A DNA stretch of 26,146 bases, from the NCBI GenBank assembly GCA_044338255.1, contig JBIILZ010000054.1, forward strand, positions 1 through 26,146, given 5' to 3'. The stretch's first letter is position 1. Every line of letters begins with the position of its first letter. The stretch is from CAIUVD01 sp044338255 (GTDB taxonomy: Bacteria > Planctomycetota > UBA11346). The notes under the pieces were generated by a model that was given only the letters and a program-made list of their open reading frames with translations, made no database searches and was not told the DNA's origin. A program made the position numbers and the translations under genes. Positions 8,127 through 16,577 of the stretch are shown one piece after another.

Positions 8127-9413
8127 TCAGTAGCTGAATGGAATCGCGCCACTGGCGAACGCCGTCGACGTCTTGATCAAGGCCCGGGTGTCCGATTTAT
8201 CCTGATAGGAATTCGCCGCGCGTAGCGCGAAGACCATCGTCACTGCGCGCCGTACCACCAAGGGCGTGCCACGATCGTGCTCACTCATTTTGGCGAAATA
8301 GATGGTGGCTCTGACGTTGTTGACCCCGAGCCCATCATTATGCCGAGCGCTGTCGAAGACGACGCGTACCACATTGTCGGACAAAACTTTTTCCACTATC
8401 AGACTCGTGCTGGCAGTACTCGCGACACGCTGTCCGGCAGCGACACCCACACTGCCCACAAACCCCGTAGCGGTGTAAGCTCGTACCAGACGACCCAGGC
8501 CCAATCCTGAGGGCGATGGCACCACTAGGTAGCTAAACAGACGCACATTGGCGGGGTCTTGCGTCTGGAAATCCGGTTGCACCTGTTGTTCAAGTTGCAG
8601 CTTCAAATCCGTCGCGCCGCCTGCCGTGTAAAGAAAACACGCCTCCATCACTTGACCATACGGGGCGGACGGCGTGACCTGGATCCACGCACTGCCATTT
8701 CGCTGCCATCCGCTGGGGAGCAAAGCCCCCACCGTCGCATGATTAGAGGGCGCCAGCCAATCCAGCATCGCTCCGGGGAAACGTTCGGTGGGCGGTTGGC
8801 GCAGCTCGCCGGGGGCAAGATTGAGCGGAGCATTGGTCGCGCGATTCCACGACGTCGAGGTCGAACGCACAAAAATCAATTCTTGGCTTCGTGCATAATA
8901 GCTCTTTGCGTAGTCACCTGCGGCGAATCCCGATGGCGCCAGCAGGCGATCTGCCGGGGATCCCGGAACGCTGTCCTGGCAGCGATCAAACTCGCTGACA
9001 GCAGGGCTTTCAAAGCGAAGATCGCTAGCTCCACTGCGATTAAAAACCGCAAAATTAGAATTTTGCGCCGCACCACCATTCGGGGCACCTGTGATGGTCG
9101 GCTGAACGACAAAAGGGGCGTAAAACAGAGTTCGGTCATTGCCCAAGCTCTGGGTGCCGAAAGTCTGGGTTGTATCAGGGATGAACCACGCGCTCTGCGA
9201 TAGATCATCGTTCATAACCCGCCACACGCCCAGGACATCCTGGGCCAGGGCATCTTCGCTGGAGGCCACGGCGCTCCACCCGGCGCTGCCATTCATCACC
9301 ATCGTAATTACTGAGCCGAGGCTGGCGACGATCGCCAAGGAGATCATCACCTCGATCAAGGTTGTAGCGCGGCGCACGGACGGACGATTACGTTTCGTCA
9401 CATAGTTGTGCAT
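8127..9413 (-). CDS. PilW-like minor pilin
   Basis: A 428-aa prepilin. The type IV cleavage region reads SVRRA then TTLIEVMISLAIVASLGSVI, so mature residue 5 is the expected Glu and a hydrophobic helix follows. Position -1 is Ala rather than the usual Gly. The large, mostly beta C-terminal part is typical in size of PilW-like minor pilins. I chose ATG 9413 because GGAG lies 6 bases before it, the same arrangement as in the next gene. ATG 9431 is in frame, overlaps the upstream TAA by one base, and has no ribosome site. Its neighbours are a PilV-like gene upstream and the giant PilX-like gene 33 bases downstream. Minor pilins of this type prime pilus assembly or cap the tip in the inner membrane and periplasm. 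No pilus motor or prepilin peptidase gene is in the window. Confidence 0.85.
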   Translation of the reverse strand: MHNYVTKRNRPSVRRATTLIEVMISLAIVASLGSVITMVMNGSAGWSAVASSEDALAQDVLGVWRVMNDDLSQSAWFIPDTTQTFGTQSLGNDRTLFYAPFVVQPTITGAPNGGAAQNSNFAVFNRSGASDLRFESPAVSEFDRCQDSVPGSPADRLLAPSGFAAGDYAKSYYARSQELIFVRSTSTSWNRATNAPLNLAPGELRQPPTERFPGAMLDWLAPSNHATVGALLPSGWQRNGSAWIQVTPSAPYGQVMEACFLYTAGGATDLKLQLEQQVQPDFQTQDPANVRLFSYLVVPSPSGLGLGRLVRAYTATGFVGSVGVAAGQRVASTASTSLIVEKVLSDNVVRVVFDSARHNDGLGVNNVRATIYFAKMSEHDRGTPLVVRRAVTMVFALRAANSYQDKSDTRALIKTSTAFASGAIPFSY

Positions 9414-9430
9414 GAACAACTCCGAGTTCA

Positions 9431-10087
9431 TTACGGTGCCGTCTGCGCACCGAGGAAGGTTTCATAAACTTGACGTTGCGTGCCGGTGTCTGGCTCTACT
9501 GCCGTTACGGCCAAACGCACAAGTACCGGATTCCCTGCGGTGATTTGAGTTCCATCCACCAGACCAAGGCTTGAATTGGGAACGATACGGCAAGCAGCTG
9601 CGTTACTGGCGAAGGCACTCCGGAAACCGCCTGGACTCGTTTGCTGGGCATCGAGCAAACCCGGCTGCGTCGGGATCGGATTCAAGGAGGAATCCAGGTT
9701 GGCCGTCGAGCGGTAGTACTCGAGAAAAAACCGCAGATTGCCACTCGCAGGATCAATCTGTGTTCCGCCTTTAAAATGCCCGGTCTCGACTGAAACTATC
9801 CCCAATCCGACGAGGTCGGCGAGTTGCAACGGAGAATTCGTTGATCCACCGGCTTGGAGCCGGCTCAATGACCAGGGACGTTCGGCGCGACCTAATTCAT
9901 CCCAATTGCTTCCATCTACCAAGTTCACCAGATTATTAACTGCAACAGTTTGCAGTGCACGTGTTAAGGATTGTGCGCGAAGATTATTGAGCGTGTATTG
10001 ATGCCCTATGATGGAGAGCAAGGTCACCGTGAGGACGGTGACCGCAATCATTACCTCGATCAGGGACAGACCGGCGCGGGCCTGCAT
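9431..10087 (-). CDS. PilV-like minor pilin
   Basis: A 218-aa prepilin beginning MQARAG then LSLIEVMIAVTVLTVTLL: a short leader, Gly at -1, Leu at +1 (more often Phe) and Glu at +5, followed by the hydrophobic N-terminal helix. This is a type IV pilin N-terminus of the PilV class. The open frame extends to ATG 10192, but the extra 35 codons contain ATA, AGG, CTA and GTA codons and look non-coding, and a TATATATA box abuts that ATG. I therefore prefer ATG 10087, leaving a leader RNA of about 100 bases. No clear ribosome site precedes either start. It is the first gene of the pilVWX-like operon, and its TAA touches the in-frame upstream ATG of the PilW-like gene. Confidence 0.8.
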   Translation of the reverse strand: MQARAGLSLIEVMIAVTVLTVTLLSIIGHQYTLNNLRAQSLTRALQTVAVNNLVNLVDGSNWDELGRAERPWSLSRLQAGGSTNSPLQLADLVGLGIVSVETGHFKGGTQIDPASGNLRFFLEYYRSTANLDSSLNPIPTQPGLLDAQQTSPGGFRSAFASNAAACRIVPNSSLGLVDGTQITAGNPVLVRLAVTAVEPDTGTQRQVYETFLGAQTAP

Positions 10088-10196
10088 GGCCGAGGATCGA
10101 ACTACATACCTGCTATCGGCGAATGATGTAATTATGCGATTGTACACGTCGTCCCGTCGGGCATTCGCATTTATGGTTCGTAGGAAATCCATCGTC

Positions 10197-10204
10197 TATA
10201 TATA
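10197..10204 (-). promoter_or_regulatory. Candidate -10 region of the pilin operon
   Basis: TATATATA on the minus strand stands about 110 bases before the chosen PilV-like start. A poor -35 (GTGCAA) lies about 17 bases upstream. It is the only AT-rich box in the divergent intergenic region of the pilin operon and the dehydrogenase gene. Confidence 0.35.
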
Positions 10205-10323
10205 CACGTGTTTCGATCAGTTTGCACGAAGATTCCTAAGCCGGTGTTTCAGCACAGGATAAGCAGGAACTGTGGTTTCTCCCGGCATCGCAGGCCACGG
10301 CCATGCCCCATGCAGGGGCTCGG

Positions 10324-10346
10324 AAATGTTGGATTATCCAGCATTT
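10324..10346. other. 10-bp stem-loop in divergent intergenic region
   Basis: AAATGTTGGA (10324-10333), loop TTA, TCCAGCATTT (10337-10346) pair over ten positions with one G-T. It lies between the divergent pilin operon and dehydrogenase gene, so it could be an operator or RNA hairpin. No T-run follows in either direction. Confidence 0.35.
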
Positions 10347-10416
10347 GTTCGGCCGCCGGGGCCGCCGTCGTCGTCCCGGTCTTGTCAGTGGGAGCGCAGC
10401 TCCACCATTCTCTCCC

Positions 10417-11430
10417 ATGACGCAGACCCCCCCTCGCCTGATCGCCCAGATGTCGAGCTGGCCCTATGGCATTTCCAGCACCGATCCGACCGATCTCTTA
10501 CAGACTAATGGGTTCGCGGTTAGGCTTTCTCCATATGCGCGCAAGCACACGCCCCAGGAGACCGCCGATCTGCTCGGCGATGTCGATGTCCTCCTCGCTG
10601 GCACCGAACCCTTGCCGAGATGGGCACTGAAGGCCGGTTTGCCACGTTTGAAACATGTCGCCCGCGTCGGGGTCGGCCTCGATGGCCTCGATTGGCGCTT
10701 CTGCCGAGAGCACGACATCGCGGTCACGTTCACCCCCGATGCCCCGGCACGTTCGGTGGTCGAACAGGTCTTCGGTCTGCTGATCTCGGTCGGCAGACGC
10801 TTGATCGAGGGCCATGAGGCCCTGCGCGTCGGCCAGTGGAAGCGCCACACCGGCATCCTGTGGACGGGAAAGACGCTCGGCATCCTCGGCTGCGGCCGCA
10901 TCGGGAAGCAGGTGGCGGTGATCGCCAAGGCCTTCGGCATGGAGGTCCTCGCGCACGACATCCGCGAGGACCATGCCTGGGCCGCCGCTACCGGCGTGCG
11001 CTACGTCAGCCTCGATGAGCTGCTCGAGCGGTCCTTGGGCCTCACCATCCACCTGCCCTATACGCGCTCGACGACCTTGATCATGAATCGCGCCCGCCTC
11101 TCGGCGATGCGCAAAGGGGCGGTGGTCCTCAACACCTGCCGTGGCGAAGTGCTCGACGAGGAAGCGCTCTACGACCTGCTCAAGTCCGGCCATCTCGCCG
11201 GTGCCGGCCTCGACGTGTTCCACAAGGAGCCCTACACCGGCCCGCTGGCGACGCTGCCGAATGTCTTCCTGTGCTGCCATCAGGGCAGCTGCAGTTATGA
11301 TGGGCGCTATCAGATGGAAATGGAGTCGGCGCAGAACGCCGTCGATTTCGCCCTCGGCCGGCCGATCCATCCGGAACGCATCGTGTGGCTGCCAGGCATG
11401 GACCAACCTGGACAAGACTGGCTGGAATGA
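10417..11430 (+). CDS. D-2-hydroxyacid dehydrogenase (phosphoglycerate dehydrogenase-like)
   Basis: A 337-aa NAD-dependent dehydrogenase of the D-isomer 2-hydroxyacid family, about the usual length without the ACT tail of SerA. The nucleotide-binding motif is GILGCGRIGK (GxGxxG at 158-163). The catalytic triad of the family is complete: Arg242 in NTCRGEVLDEEA, Glu271 in DVFHKEP and His288 in CCHQGS. The usual TPH before the His is replaced by CCH, which marks a divergent branch. The C-terminal stretch GSCSYDGRYQMEMESAQNAV resembles members found near sugar-biosynthesis genes, but that comparison is from memory and the substrate is unknown. The frame opens earlier (10303), but the family's N-terminus fits ATG 10417; ATG 10450 is also possible. 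A GGAG about 22 bases upstream sits in a small hairpin, too far for a normal ribosome site. Confidence 0.85.
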   Translation: MTQTPPRLIAQMSSWPYGISSTDPTDLLQTNGFAVRLSPYARKHTPQETADLLGDVDVLLAGTEPLPRWALKAGLPRLKHVARVGVGLDGLDWRFCREHDIAVTFTPDAPARSVVEQVFGLLISVGRRLIEGHEALRVGQWKRHTGILWTGKTLGILGCGRIGKQVAVIAKAFGMEVLAHDIREDHAWAAATGVRYVSLDELLERSLGLTIHLPYTRSTTLIMNRARLSAMRKGAVVLNTCRGEVLDEEALYDLLKSGHLAGAGLDVFHKEPYTGPLATLPNVFLCCHQGSCSYDGRYQMEMESAQNAVDFALGRPIHPERIVWLPGMDQPGQDWLE

Positions 11431-11470
11431 GCGCCGGCTGTTTTTCTCACCAACCGCTTACGTTCGCACC

Positions 11471-11872
11471 ATGCCTACCTACCACGACGCCGACCTGATC
11501 CTTCGCCTCTACGACCTGCGCCGCGAAAGCGTGATGCGCAAGGCCCGTGCCTGGTTCATCGCCTGGACGCCAGCGAGCGCGGAAGAAGCCAAGTCGATCG
11601 GAACAGACATAAGCGTCCCTGAAAACGCCTACGTCCGGCAAGTGACGAGCTTCTGGGAGATGGCCTCATCGCTGGCCAATGCCGGTACCGTCGACGCCGA
11701 TCTCTACGCCAAGAACTCCGGCGAAAGCGTGCTCCTCGCGAGCAAATGCCAGTTCCTGAAAGCCAAGTTCCCCGGGGCCTGGACGCGTACGATGCCCGAG
11801 ACCGAAGCCTTCATCGCCGGCAACGCCATCGCCCAGAAAAAAGCCGAGATGTTCAAGGCTCGCTTCGTCTGA
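11471..11872 (+). CDS. Small conserved protein of unknown function
   Basis: A 133-aa soluble protein. It begins MPTYHDADLILRLYDLRRES, followed by VMRKARAWFIAWTP, ENAYVRQVTSFWEMAS and SLANAGTVDADLYAKNSGE. I recall this pattern (YDLRRE-VMR-AR-WF, then a Y-R-V--YWEMAASL block) from small proteins annotated as hypothetical in Acidobacteria and PVC bacteria; its role is unknown. It is mainly helical with no membrane segment or Cys/His metal site. ATG 11471 is chosen because the conserved block starts there; upstream codons in this frame overlap the dehydrogenase gene in another frame. It follows the dehydrogenase by 40 bases and may be co-transcribed. It converges with the VWA operon, whose last stop is 23 bases away. 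Confidence 0.7.
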   Translation: MPTYHDADLILRLYDLRRESVMRKARAWFIAWTPASAEEAKSIGTDISVPENAYVRQVTSFWEMASSLANAGTVDADLYAKNSGESVLLASKCQFLKAKFPGAWTRTMPETEAFIAGNAIAQKKAEMFKARFV

Positions 11873-11895
11873 GGTCGACAGCGCCGTCAGCGCCG

Positions 11896-14730
11896 TTAGC
11901 GGCCCTTACGACGTTTCAGCTCGTTGAGCGCATCATGCAGGCCACCGTTCGCCGGAGGCGGCACGGGTGCCGATGGCGCCGCTGACGATGGCGCCGCTGA
12001 CGAAGGTGGCGCTGACGAAGGTGGCGCTGACGAAAGTGCCGCCGGTAAAACGGTGACGACCTGCGGAGGTAATGGCTTGGCCATAGCTGCAGGATCCTTT
12101 CGACGCCGCCACACCGGCAGCCGTAGCCATTGCCAGCCCCATCGCCTCACGTCGAGGTGCCAGCGGCGCACGGCGATCTCGGCTATCAGCAGCAGCAGGG
12201 CCGTCGCCACCAGCCACGGGGCGAGGTCGGTACCCGTACCTGGGCTGGGCGGATTCTCGAACATGCCGACGAGATCACTGCGCACCCGGCCGCCGCTGTC
12301 ACGAGCGACGCTGGCAAGCACGGCGCTGCCCGGCTCGCGGCCATAACGCGGCTCGACCTCGGGGCTCATCGGCAGGCACAGCGCCGGGCCACTGACCGCC
12401 ATCTCTTGACGACTGCCATCCACCGCCGGGGCCGTGACCAGCGCCGCCGGTACGACCACCCGCGCCGAGAGCGTCACGCGCGCCTCCCAGGCGAGATCGT
12501 CGACGCGTTCCCAGGCGACCTCCTGGCTGCGCTCGGCTCCCACCAGCGTCAACTGCGGGGCGACCGTCGCCGTCGACGCGAAGCGCGGATCGATTTCCAA
12601 CCGTACCACCGCGCTGCGTCCACTACGCGTCACCGAGATGCCGCCCGGGGCCTCGGCAGAAGCTCCGCCGCCAGCCCAGCGCACGACTCCGGCGAGCAGT
12701 GGCGCGTACCCCGGCCAAGCCATCAGCGCCGGCGCCGAGGGATCATCGCAATTGAAGGGCAGGGCCACGCTGCGACCGGCACCGATGCGCCAGGCGACCG
12801 CCGCCGGTGCCGCCGGATCACCCGCGCACCACGCCAGGACCTGCGCCCGCTCGCGGGCATAGGTGAGGTTGTAGCCCGGCACGGTCGGCCAGCTGGCGGT
12901 CAATCCCGGGACAATCAGATTCAAGGCGCTGCGCGGTTGCGGCGCAAGCGCCTGATCGACCCAGGCGGTACGCGAGATCAGCACCGTCTCTTGCGCGAAC
13001 AGGCGGGGAATGTCCGCGGGATCGCTGGCATAGGTGATGCGACCGCCACCACGGCGCGCGACGTCTTCTAGGAACTTCGCGTCGCTATCGGCGGGCGTGC
13101 CCATCGCCACCACCGAAACGCTGATGCCGGCGGTTTGGTATTGCTGCAGCAGCTGTTCGTAGTCGCCGTGCTCCTCGGCGTCATTGGCATCGGCGAACAG
13201 CACCAGGTGCTTGGTGCCGGCGGTGGCATTGGCGAGTTCGGCGCCGGCCGCCAACAAGGCGGTGTAGGTGTAGATCCCGCCGCCTTCACTGCGGATGCCG
13301 CGGATGGCATTGACCATGCTCGCGCGCTGGTTGCCGACGCGGGTCAGAGCGATGATCGGGTGCGCCGTCGAATCGACGGCATGGACGGCCACCTGATCGA
13401 GCGGGCCGAGCAGTTCGATGGCAGCGCAGGCGCCCTCGTCGGCGAGGTCCATCTTGGTCTTGCCGGCTCCTGCCGGTGCCGCCATCGAGCCACTGCGATC
13501 GAGGGTGATCGCCATCGCCACCGACAGCTTGCGCTGCTCATCGCGGATCTCCATGGTCACCGGGCTGACCCGCTCGATGGCGCTGCGATGATAACCGCCG
13601 GCGCCGAAACCGCGCCGGCCGCCGGTCAGCACCAGACCGCCGCCGAGATGCTCGACCCACTGCGCGACGGCCGCGAGCCCAGCCGGGCCCAAGCGATCGG
13701 CGGGGACCTGTTCGAGGACGAGAGCCGTGACCCCCACCAGATCCGCCAAGCCCAAGGGGCCCTCGGCGCGTAGATCGACGCGCATGCCGGCGGCTTGCAG
13801 GGCGCGGGCGAGGTTACCGCCAGTGCCATCCCCGCTGACCACCAGCACGCGTTCGCCGCCACTGATGCGCAAGGCCGAGACGGCGCGGTTGTTCGCCGGC
13901 CGACGATCATCGTGGGCATCGAGCTCGACGACGTACTCGGTGAGCCGGGCCAGCGCTGGCCGATCTGCAAAAGTGAGCGTCACCGGTTGCCGAGGTTGCA
14001 ATTCGATCGTGCCGCTGGCGATCGGCTGATCGCCACGCAGCACCCGCCACGTGCGGCGCTCGGCGACCTCGGAGATGCAGCGCGCAGCGCCGACGAAGCT
14101 TTCGCCCAGGCGCAGTCCATCCGGCAGCTCGACATCGATCACCGCCGCATCGACCGCGCCGGGACGGGTCACCGCCAGGACATCGATGGGGACATGCGCC
14201 TGGGCGCAACTGGCGGTGGCGGCGCGCAGGCCGATGCCGGTATCTTCACCATCGCTGACCAGCAGCAGCCGAGCGCTGCGGCCGCTGCTGAGCAAGGCCT
14301 GCGCGGTGCGGACGCCGGCGGCGAGATCGCTGCCATCGTCGGCGATGGCGAACAGCGCCGGATCCGGCAGACCCGTGGCCCGTGGCGCTTGCGCGACGTA
14401 GGCCTCGCCGGCGACGTTGACCACTCCCAGGCGGTCGCCGACCCGACGCTGATCGCCGATCAGCCGGGCGAGCTCGGGATGCTGGCTGCGGGCTTCGTCC
14501 ACAGAGGCGCTGCGATCAAAGACCACCACCACGTCGCTGCCACCACGGCCGGACACCAGCCGCGGACCGGCCGCCGCCAGTACCAGCAACAGGAGCAGGC
14601 TCAAACGAAGCCAATTGCCATTCGCCTGAAGAGTGGACTGATGAGAGGCCTGCGAAGAGCGCAGCCAGCGCCACCAGACCAGGCCAGCAGGGATGAGCAG
14701 GGCCAGTGCTTGCGGGACGAGTAATTCCAT
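11896..14730 (-). CDS. Double VWA-domain membrane protein with glutamine amidotransferase-like domain
   Basis: A 944-aa inner-membrane protein. Hydrophobic helices lie at about 4-22 and 40-55. A first VWA domain (about 65-195) carries the metal site DRSAS at 72-76. An amidotransferase-like fold (about 293-395, GERVLVVSGDG ... GGGLVLTGGRRGFGAGGY) has no catalytic Cys. A second VWA domain (about 402-580) carries DRSGSM at 411-416 and LFADANDAEE. A membrane helix is at about 836-853, then a basic and Pro/Ser/Ala-rich tail. This order is common in PVC proteins encoded beside DUF58 and BatA genes; they are thought to work with a MoxR ATPase in envelope or protein-complex assembly, but the exact role is unknown. 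The start at 14730 is set by a TGATG overlap with the upstream gene. It is last in the operon. Confidence 0.88.
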   Translation of the reverse strand: MELLVPQALALLIPAGLVWWRWLRSSQASHQSTLQANGNWLRLSLLLLLVLAAAGPRLVSGRGGSDVVVVFDRSASVDEARSQHPELARLIGDQRRVGDRLGVVNVAGEAYVAQAPRATGLPDPALFAIADDGSDLAAGVRTAQALLSSGRSARLLLVSDGEDTGIGLRAATASCAQAHVPIDVLAVTRPGAVDAAVIDVELPDGLRLGESFVGAARCISEVAERRTWRVLRGDQPIASGTIELQPRQPVTLTFADRPALARLTEYVVELDAHDDRRPANNRAVSALRISGGERVLVVSGDGTGGNLARALQAAGMRVDLRAEGPLGLADLVGVTALVLEQVPADRLGPAGLAAVAQWVEHLGGGLVLTGGRRGFGAGGYHRSAIERVSPVTMEIRDEQRKLSVAMAITLDRSGSMAAPAGAGKTKMDLADEGACAAIELLGPLDQVAVHAVDSTAHPIIALTRVGNQRASMVNAIRGIRSEGGGIYTYTALLAAGAELANATAGTKHLVLFADANDAEEHGDYEQLLQQYQTAGISVSVVAMGTPADSDAKFLEDVARRGGGRITYASDPADIPRLFAQETVLISRTAWVDQALAPQPRSALNLIVPGLTASWPTVPGYNLTYARERAQVLAWCAGDPAAPAAVAWRIGAGRSVALPFNCDDPSAPALMAWPGYAPLLAGVVRWAGGGASAEAPGGISVTRSGRSAVVRLEIDPRFASTATVAPQLTLVGAERSQEVAWERVDDLAWEARVTLSARVVVPAALVTAPAVDGSRQEMAVSGPALCLPMSPEVEPRYGREPGSAVLASVARDSGGRVRSDLVGMFENPPSPGTGTDLAPWLVATALLLLIAEIAVRRWHLDVRRWGWQWLRLPVWRRRKDPAAMAKPLPPQVVTVLPAALSSAPPSSAPPSSAAPSSAAPSAPVPPPANGGLHDALNELKRRKGR
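11971..12045 (-). repeat. 15-bp tandem repeat in the VWA gene tail
   Basis: Five consecutive 15-base units (two of CGATGGCGCCGCTGA, two of CGAAGGTGGCGCTGA, one degenerate, as read on plus). They encode a run of five-residue SSAPP/SSAAP units near the C-terminus of the double-VWA protein. The in-frame unit length means copy number can change without breaking the frame. It is probably a flexible linker between the membrane helix and the final charged stretch (NELKRRKGR). Confidence 0.85.
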
Positions 14731-16577
14731 CAGCGCCCCCGCAGCCACAGCCAACAGGCGAGCGTCGCGGCCACCGCCGCCAGCAGCAACGGAAGTAATT
14801 TTTCCGCCACTGAACGCTGGCGTTCGACGGCGACCAGGGCGGAGCTCGCGGGCTCGCTGGTGCGCGTGGTGGCGGTCGCGAAATCACCCATGCGTTCGTC
14901 GATGGCCAGGACATTGAGCGTCTGCCAAACGCCGGTCTCGCCGGCAAGCCGTAGCTGCCAGGTCCCCGGGGTGGCCAAGGCCGGCAGCAGCACGACGCCG
15001 TCAGCATCGGCGAAGAAACGCGTGACGTCGCTGCTACCCTTTCCGTTGCCAGGGCCAGGGCCAGGGCCAGGGCCAGGGCCAGGGCCAGGGCCAGGGCCAG
15101 GGCCGCTGACGACGAGCTCGTCATACCCCGTAGGCAGGACCACGATGGTGCTCTGATCGGCGCGACGATTGCGGTCGACCACGCCGGGCACGGCGGCGCG
15201 GCGAGCGGCGATGAGGTTGGCCAACAGCGACGGCCACAACGGATGCGTGGCCATGGTCCCAGCCAGCGGATCAGCGTGCAGGGTCAACCAGCGCTCGCGA
15301 CCATGGCGTTGCTCGCTGAGCAGCACCAAGGGCCCGGCGCTGATCAGGGCCTCGGCATCCGCGGGCAGGGCGGCGTGCTGAGCGGCTCCCACCCAGAGCA
15401 CGCCGGTGCCATCGAGGTCACGCGCCAGCGGATGTCCCCGGCGCATGAGGAACGGACCGAGGGCGGCATCGGCGCCGGCCGTGGGTGCGAGGCGCAGCCA
15501 CCACGCACCGGCCGGGCAGACCTGCTCGGGGGTACTGATCAGGACCTCTACGCCGCTCCCAGCGGGTACCAGCACGACCTCCGGCAGGCCGCGTAGCACG
15601 CGCTCGACCAGTGCCTGGGCCGTCGCCGGCAGGGCCACGGCCACGCGTACCGTCCGTACACCCGGGCGCACGACCTCGACCGCATCATCATCTGTCAGCG
15701 GGTCCGCGCCGCGCAAGGACACCGTGAGGTGCTCGACGTCGCCGCTGAGCGGAATGAGCACGGTGCCGGCGCCTACTGCCGGCAGGCGCATGAGGACGTG
15801 CTCGCCCTGGTGCACTTCAAGATCGCGGACAGGGGCCGCGCCGCTCCTGACGATGCGCACCAGCAGACGCTCGCCATCGGCATCACGGAACCAGCGCACA
15901 TCGGCAATCCCCGACGCGGCCACCGGCTGCCCGGTGGCCAGCCAACCCAGGCCGGGCGCAGCATCGACGGGAATGCGATCGCTGGCGACGAGGACCTCGC
16001 CGCCGTCGACCGCCGCCTGCGCGGAAATCTGCTGGGCCAGGATCGTCGCCGGTTCGAGCTGATGCCAGGCCGCGTGTGGTTCCCAGGCGGCCAAGGCCGC
16101 CGCGGCCTGGGCCGGCGTCGCCGCCGGGCCGGCGAGGATCTTCGGCACCACCCCGGAAGCGATAATCGTCACCCGATCGACCGCCTGCAGACGCGCCAGG
16201 CGGTCGCCGACCTGGGCCCGGATCGCCGCTGCCGGCGTGCTGCCGTCAGGCAGACGCACGTGCAAGCGCAGGCGATCGTCGAGTACGACACTGAGATGCC
16301 GGCCGCGCTGATCACGGGCGAGGAAGATGTCGCTCAGCCACCAGGCCAACAACAGCACCGCCAGCAGCTCGGCGGCGAGGCTGGCGCTGCGGCGCAATCG
16401 TTCGCGGCGACGGCCACTTAAAGAGGTGGCCGAGGGCGGCGGATAGAGGAACAAACCGGTGACCGGTCGTGGTGGCGAGCGCCGCCGGAACCAGTGGATG
16501 AAAAGCACCGCCGGCACCCCCAGCAAGGCCAGCAGGCCCCACGGGGCACCGAGCACCAACGGTCCGAGCGTGAGCAT
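14730..16577 (-). CDS. BatA-like membrane protein with degenerate VWA domain and poly-Gly-Pro linker
   Basis: A 615-aa protein. The N-terminus (LGAPWGLLALLGVPAVLFIHWF, then RRRSPP) is the BatA-type module: a first helix at about 11-30, a basic stretch, and a second helix at about 66-85. A VWA-like fold follows (RHLSVVLDDRLRL), but the DxSxS metal motif is absent, so metal-dependent binding is probably lost. A (Gly-Pro)9 run lies at 492-510, followed by a small beta domain (WQLRLAGETGVWQTLNVL) and a C-terminal helix at about 593-612. The stop overlaps the next start (TGATG), and the start overlaps the DUF58 stop in the same way, so translation is likely coupled. The role is inferred from the family: part of a membrane VWA complex with the DUF58 and double-VWA proteins. 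Confidence 0.82.
   Translation of the reverse strand: MLTLGPLVLGAPWGLLALLGVPAVLFIHWFRRRSPPRPVTGLFLYPPPSATSLSGRRRERLRRSASLAAELLAVLLLAWWLSDIFLARDQRGRHLSVVLDDRLRLHVRLPDGSTPAAAIRAQVGDRLARLQAVDRVTIIASGVVPKILAGPAATPAQAAAALAAWEPHAAWHQLEPATILAQQISAQAAVDGGEVLVASDRIPVDAAPGLGWLATGQPVAASGIADVRWFRDADGERLLVRIVRSGAAPVRDLEVHQGEHVLMRLPAVGAGTVLIPLSGDVEHLTVSLRGADPLTDDDAVEVVRPGVRTVRVAVALPATAQALVERVLRGLPEVVLVPAGSGVEVLISTPEQVCPAGAWWLRLAPTAGADAALGPFLMRRGHPLARDLDGTGVLWVGAAQHAALPADAEALISAGPLVLLSEQRHGRERWLTLHADPLAGTMATHPLWPSLLANLIAARRAAVPGVVDRNRRADQSTIVVLPTGYDELVVSGPGPGPGPGPGPGPGPGPGNGKGSSDVTRFFADADGVVLLPALATPGTWQLRLAGETGVWQTLNVLAIDERMGDFATATTRTSEPASSALVAVERQRSVAEKLLPLLLAAVAATLACWLWLRGR
15049..15102 (-). repeat. Nine CCAGGG hexanucleotide repeats inside the BatA-like gene
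   Basis: Nine perfect tandem CCAGGG units (read on plus) encode alternating Gly and Pro. Being 6 bp, gain or loss of a unit changes the linker by two residues without a frameshift. Perfect identity suggests recent expansion by slippage. Confidence 0.95.

Noticed and set aside
10088..10192. Upstream start of the PilV-like gene
   Set aside because: The extra codons look non-coding, and a start at 10087 gives a normal short prepilin leader.
10303..10416. N-terminal extension of the dehydrogenase
   Set aside because: The 38 extra residues are Arg/Gly-rich and not part of the family fold; ATG 10417 starts where the fold starts.
11141..11470. Upstream extension of the small unknown protein
   Set aside because: It lies inside the dehydrogenase gene in another frame and shows shadow composition (Ser/Arg/Cys runs).
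12130..13071. Long plus-strand frames opposite the VWA operon
   Set aside because: They are mirror frames of GC-rich genes; translations are Arg/Ala/His-rich without motifs.
15049..15102. CRISPR-like array
   Set aside because: A hexanucleotide tandem repeat without spacers, so not a CRISPR array.
14516..15124. Minus-strand frame with a run of Ala-Leu
   Set aside because: It is the CCAGGG repeat read in another frame of the BatA-like gene, not a real membrane segment.
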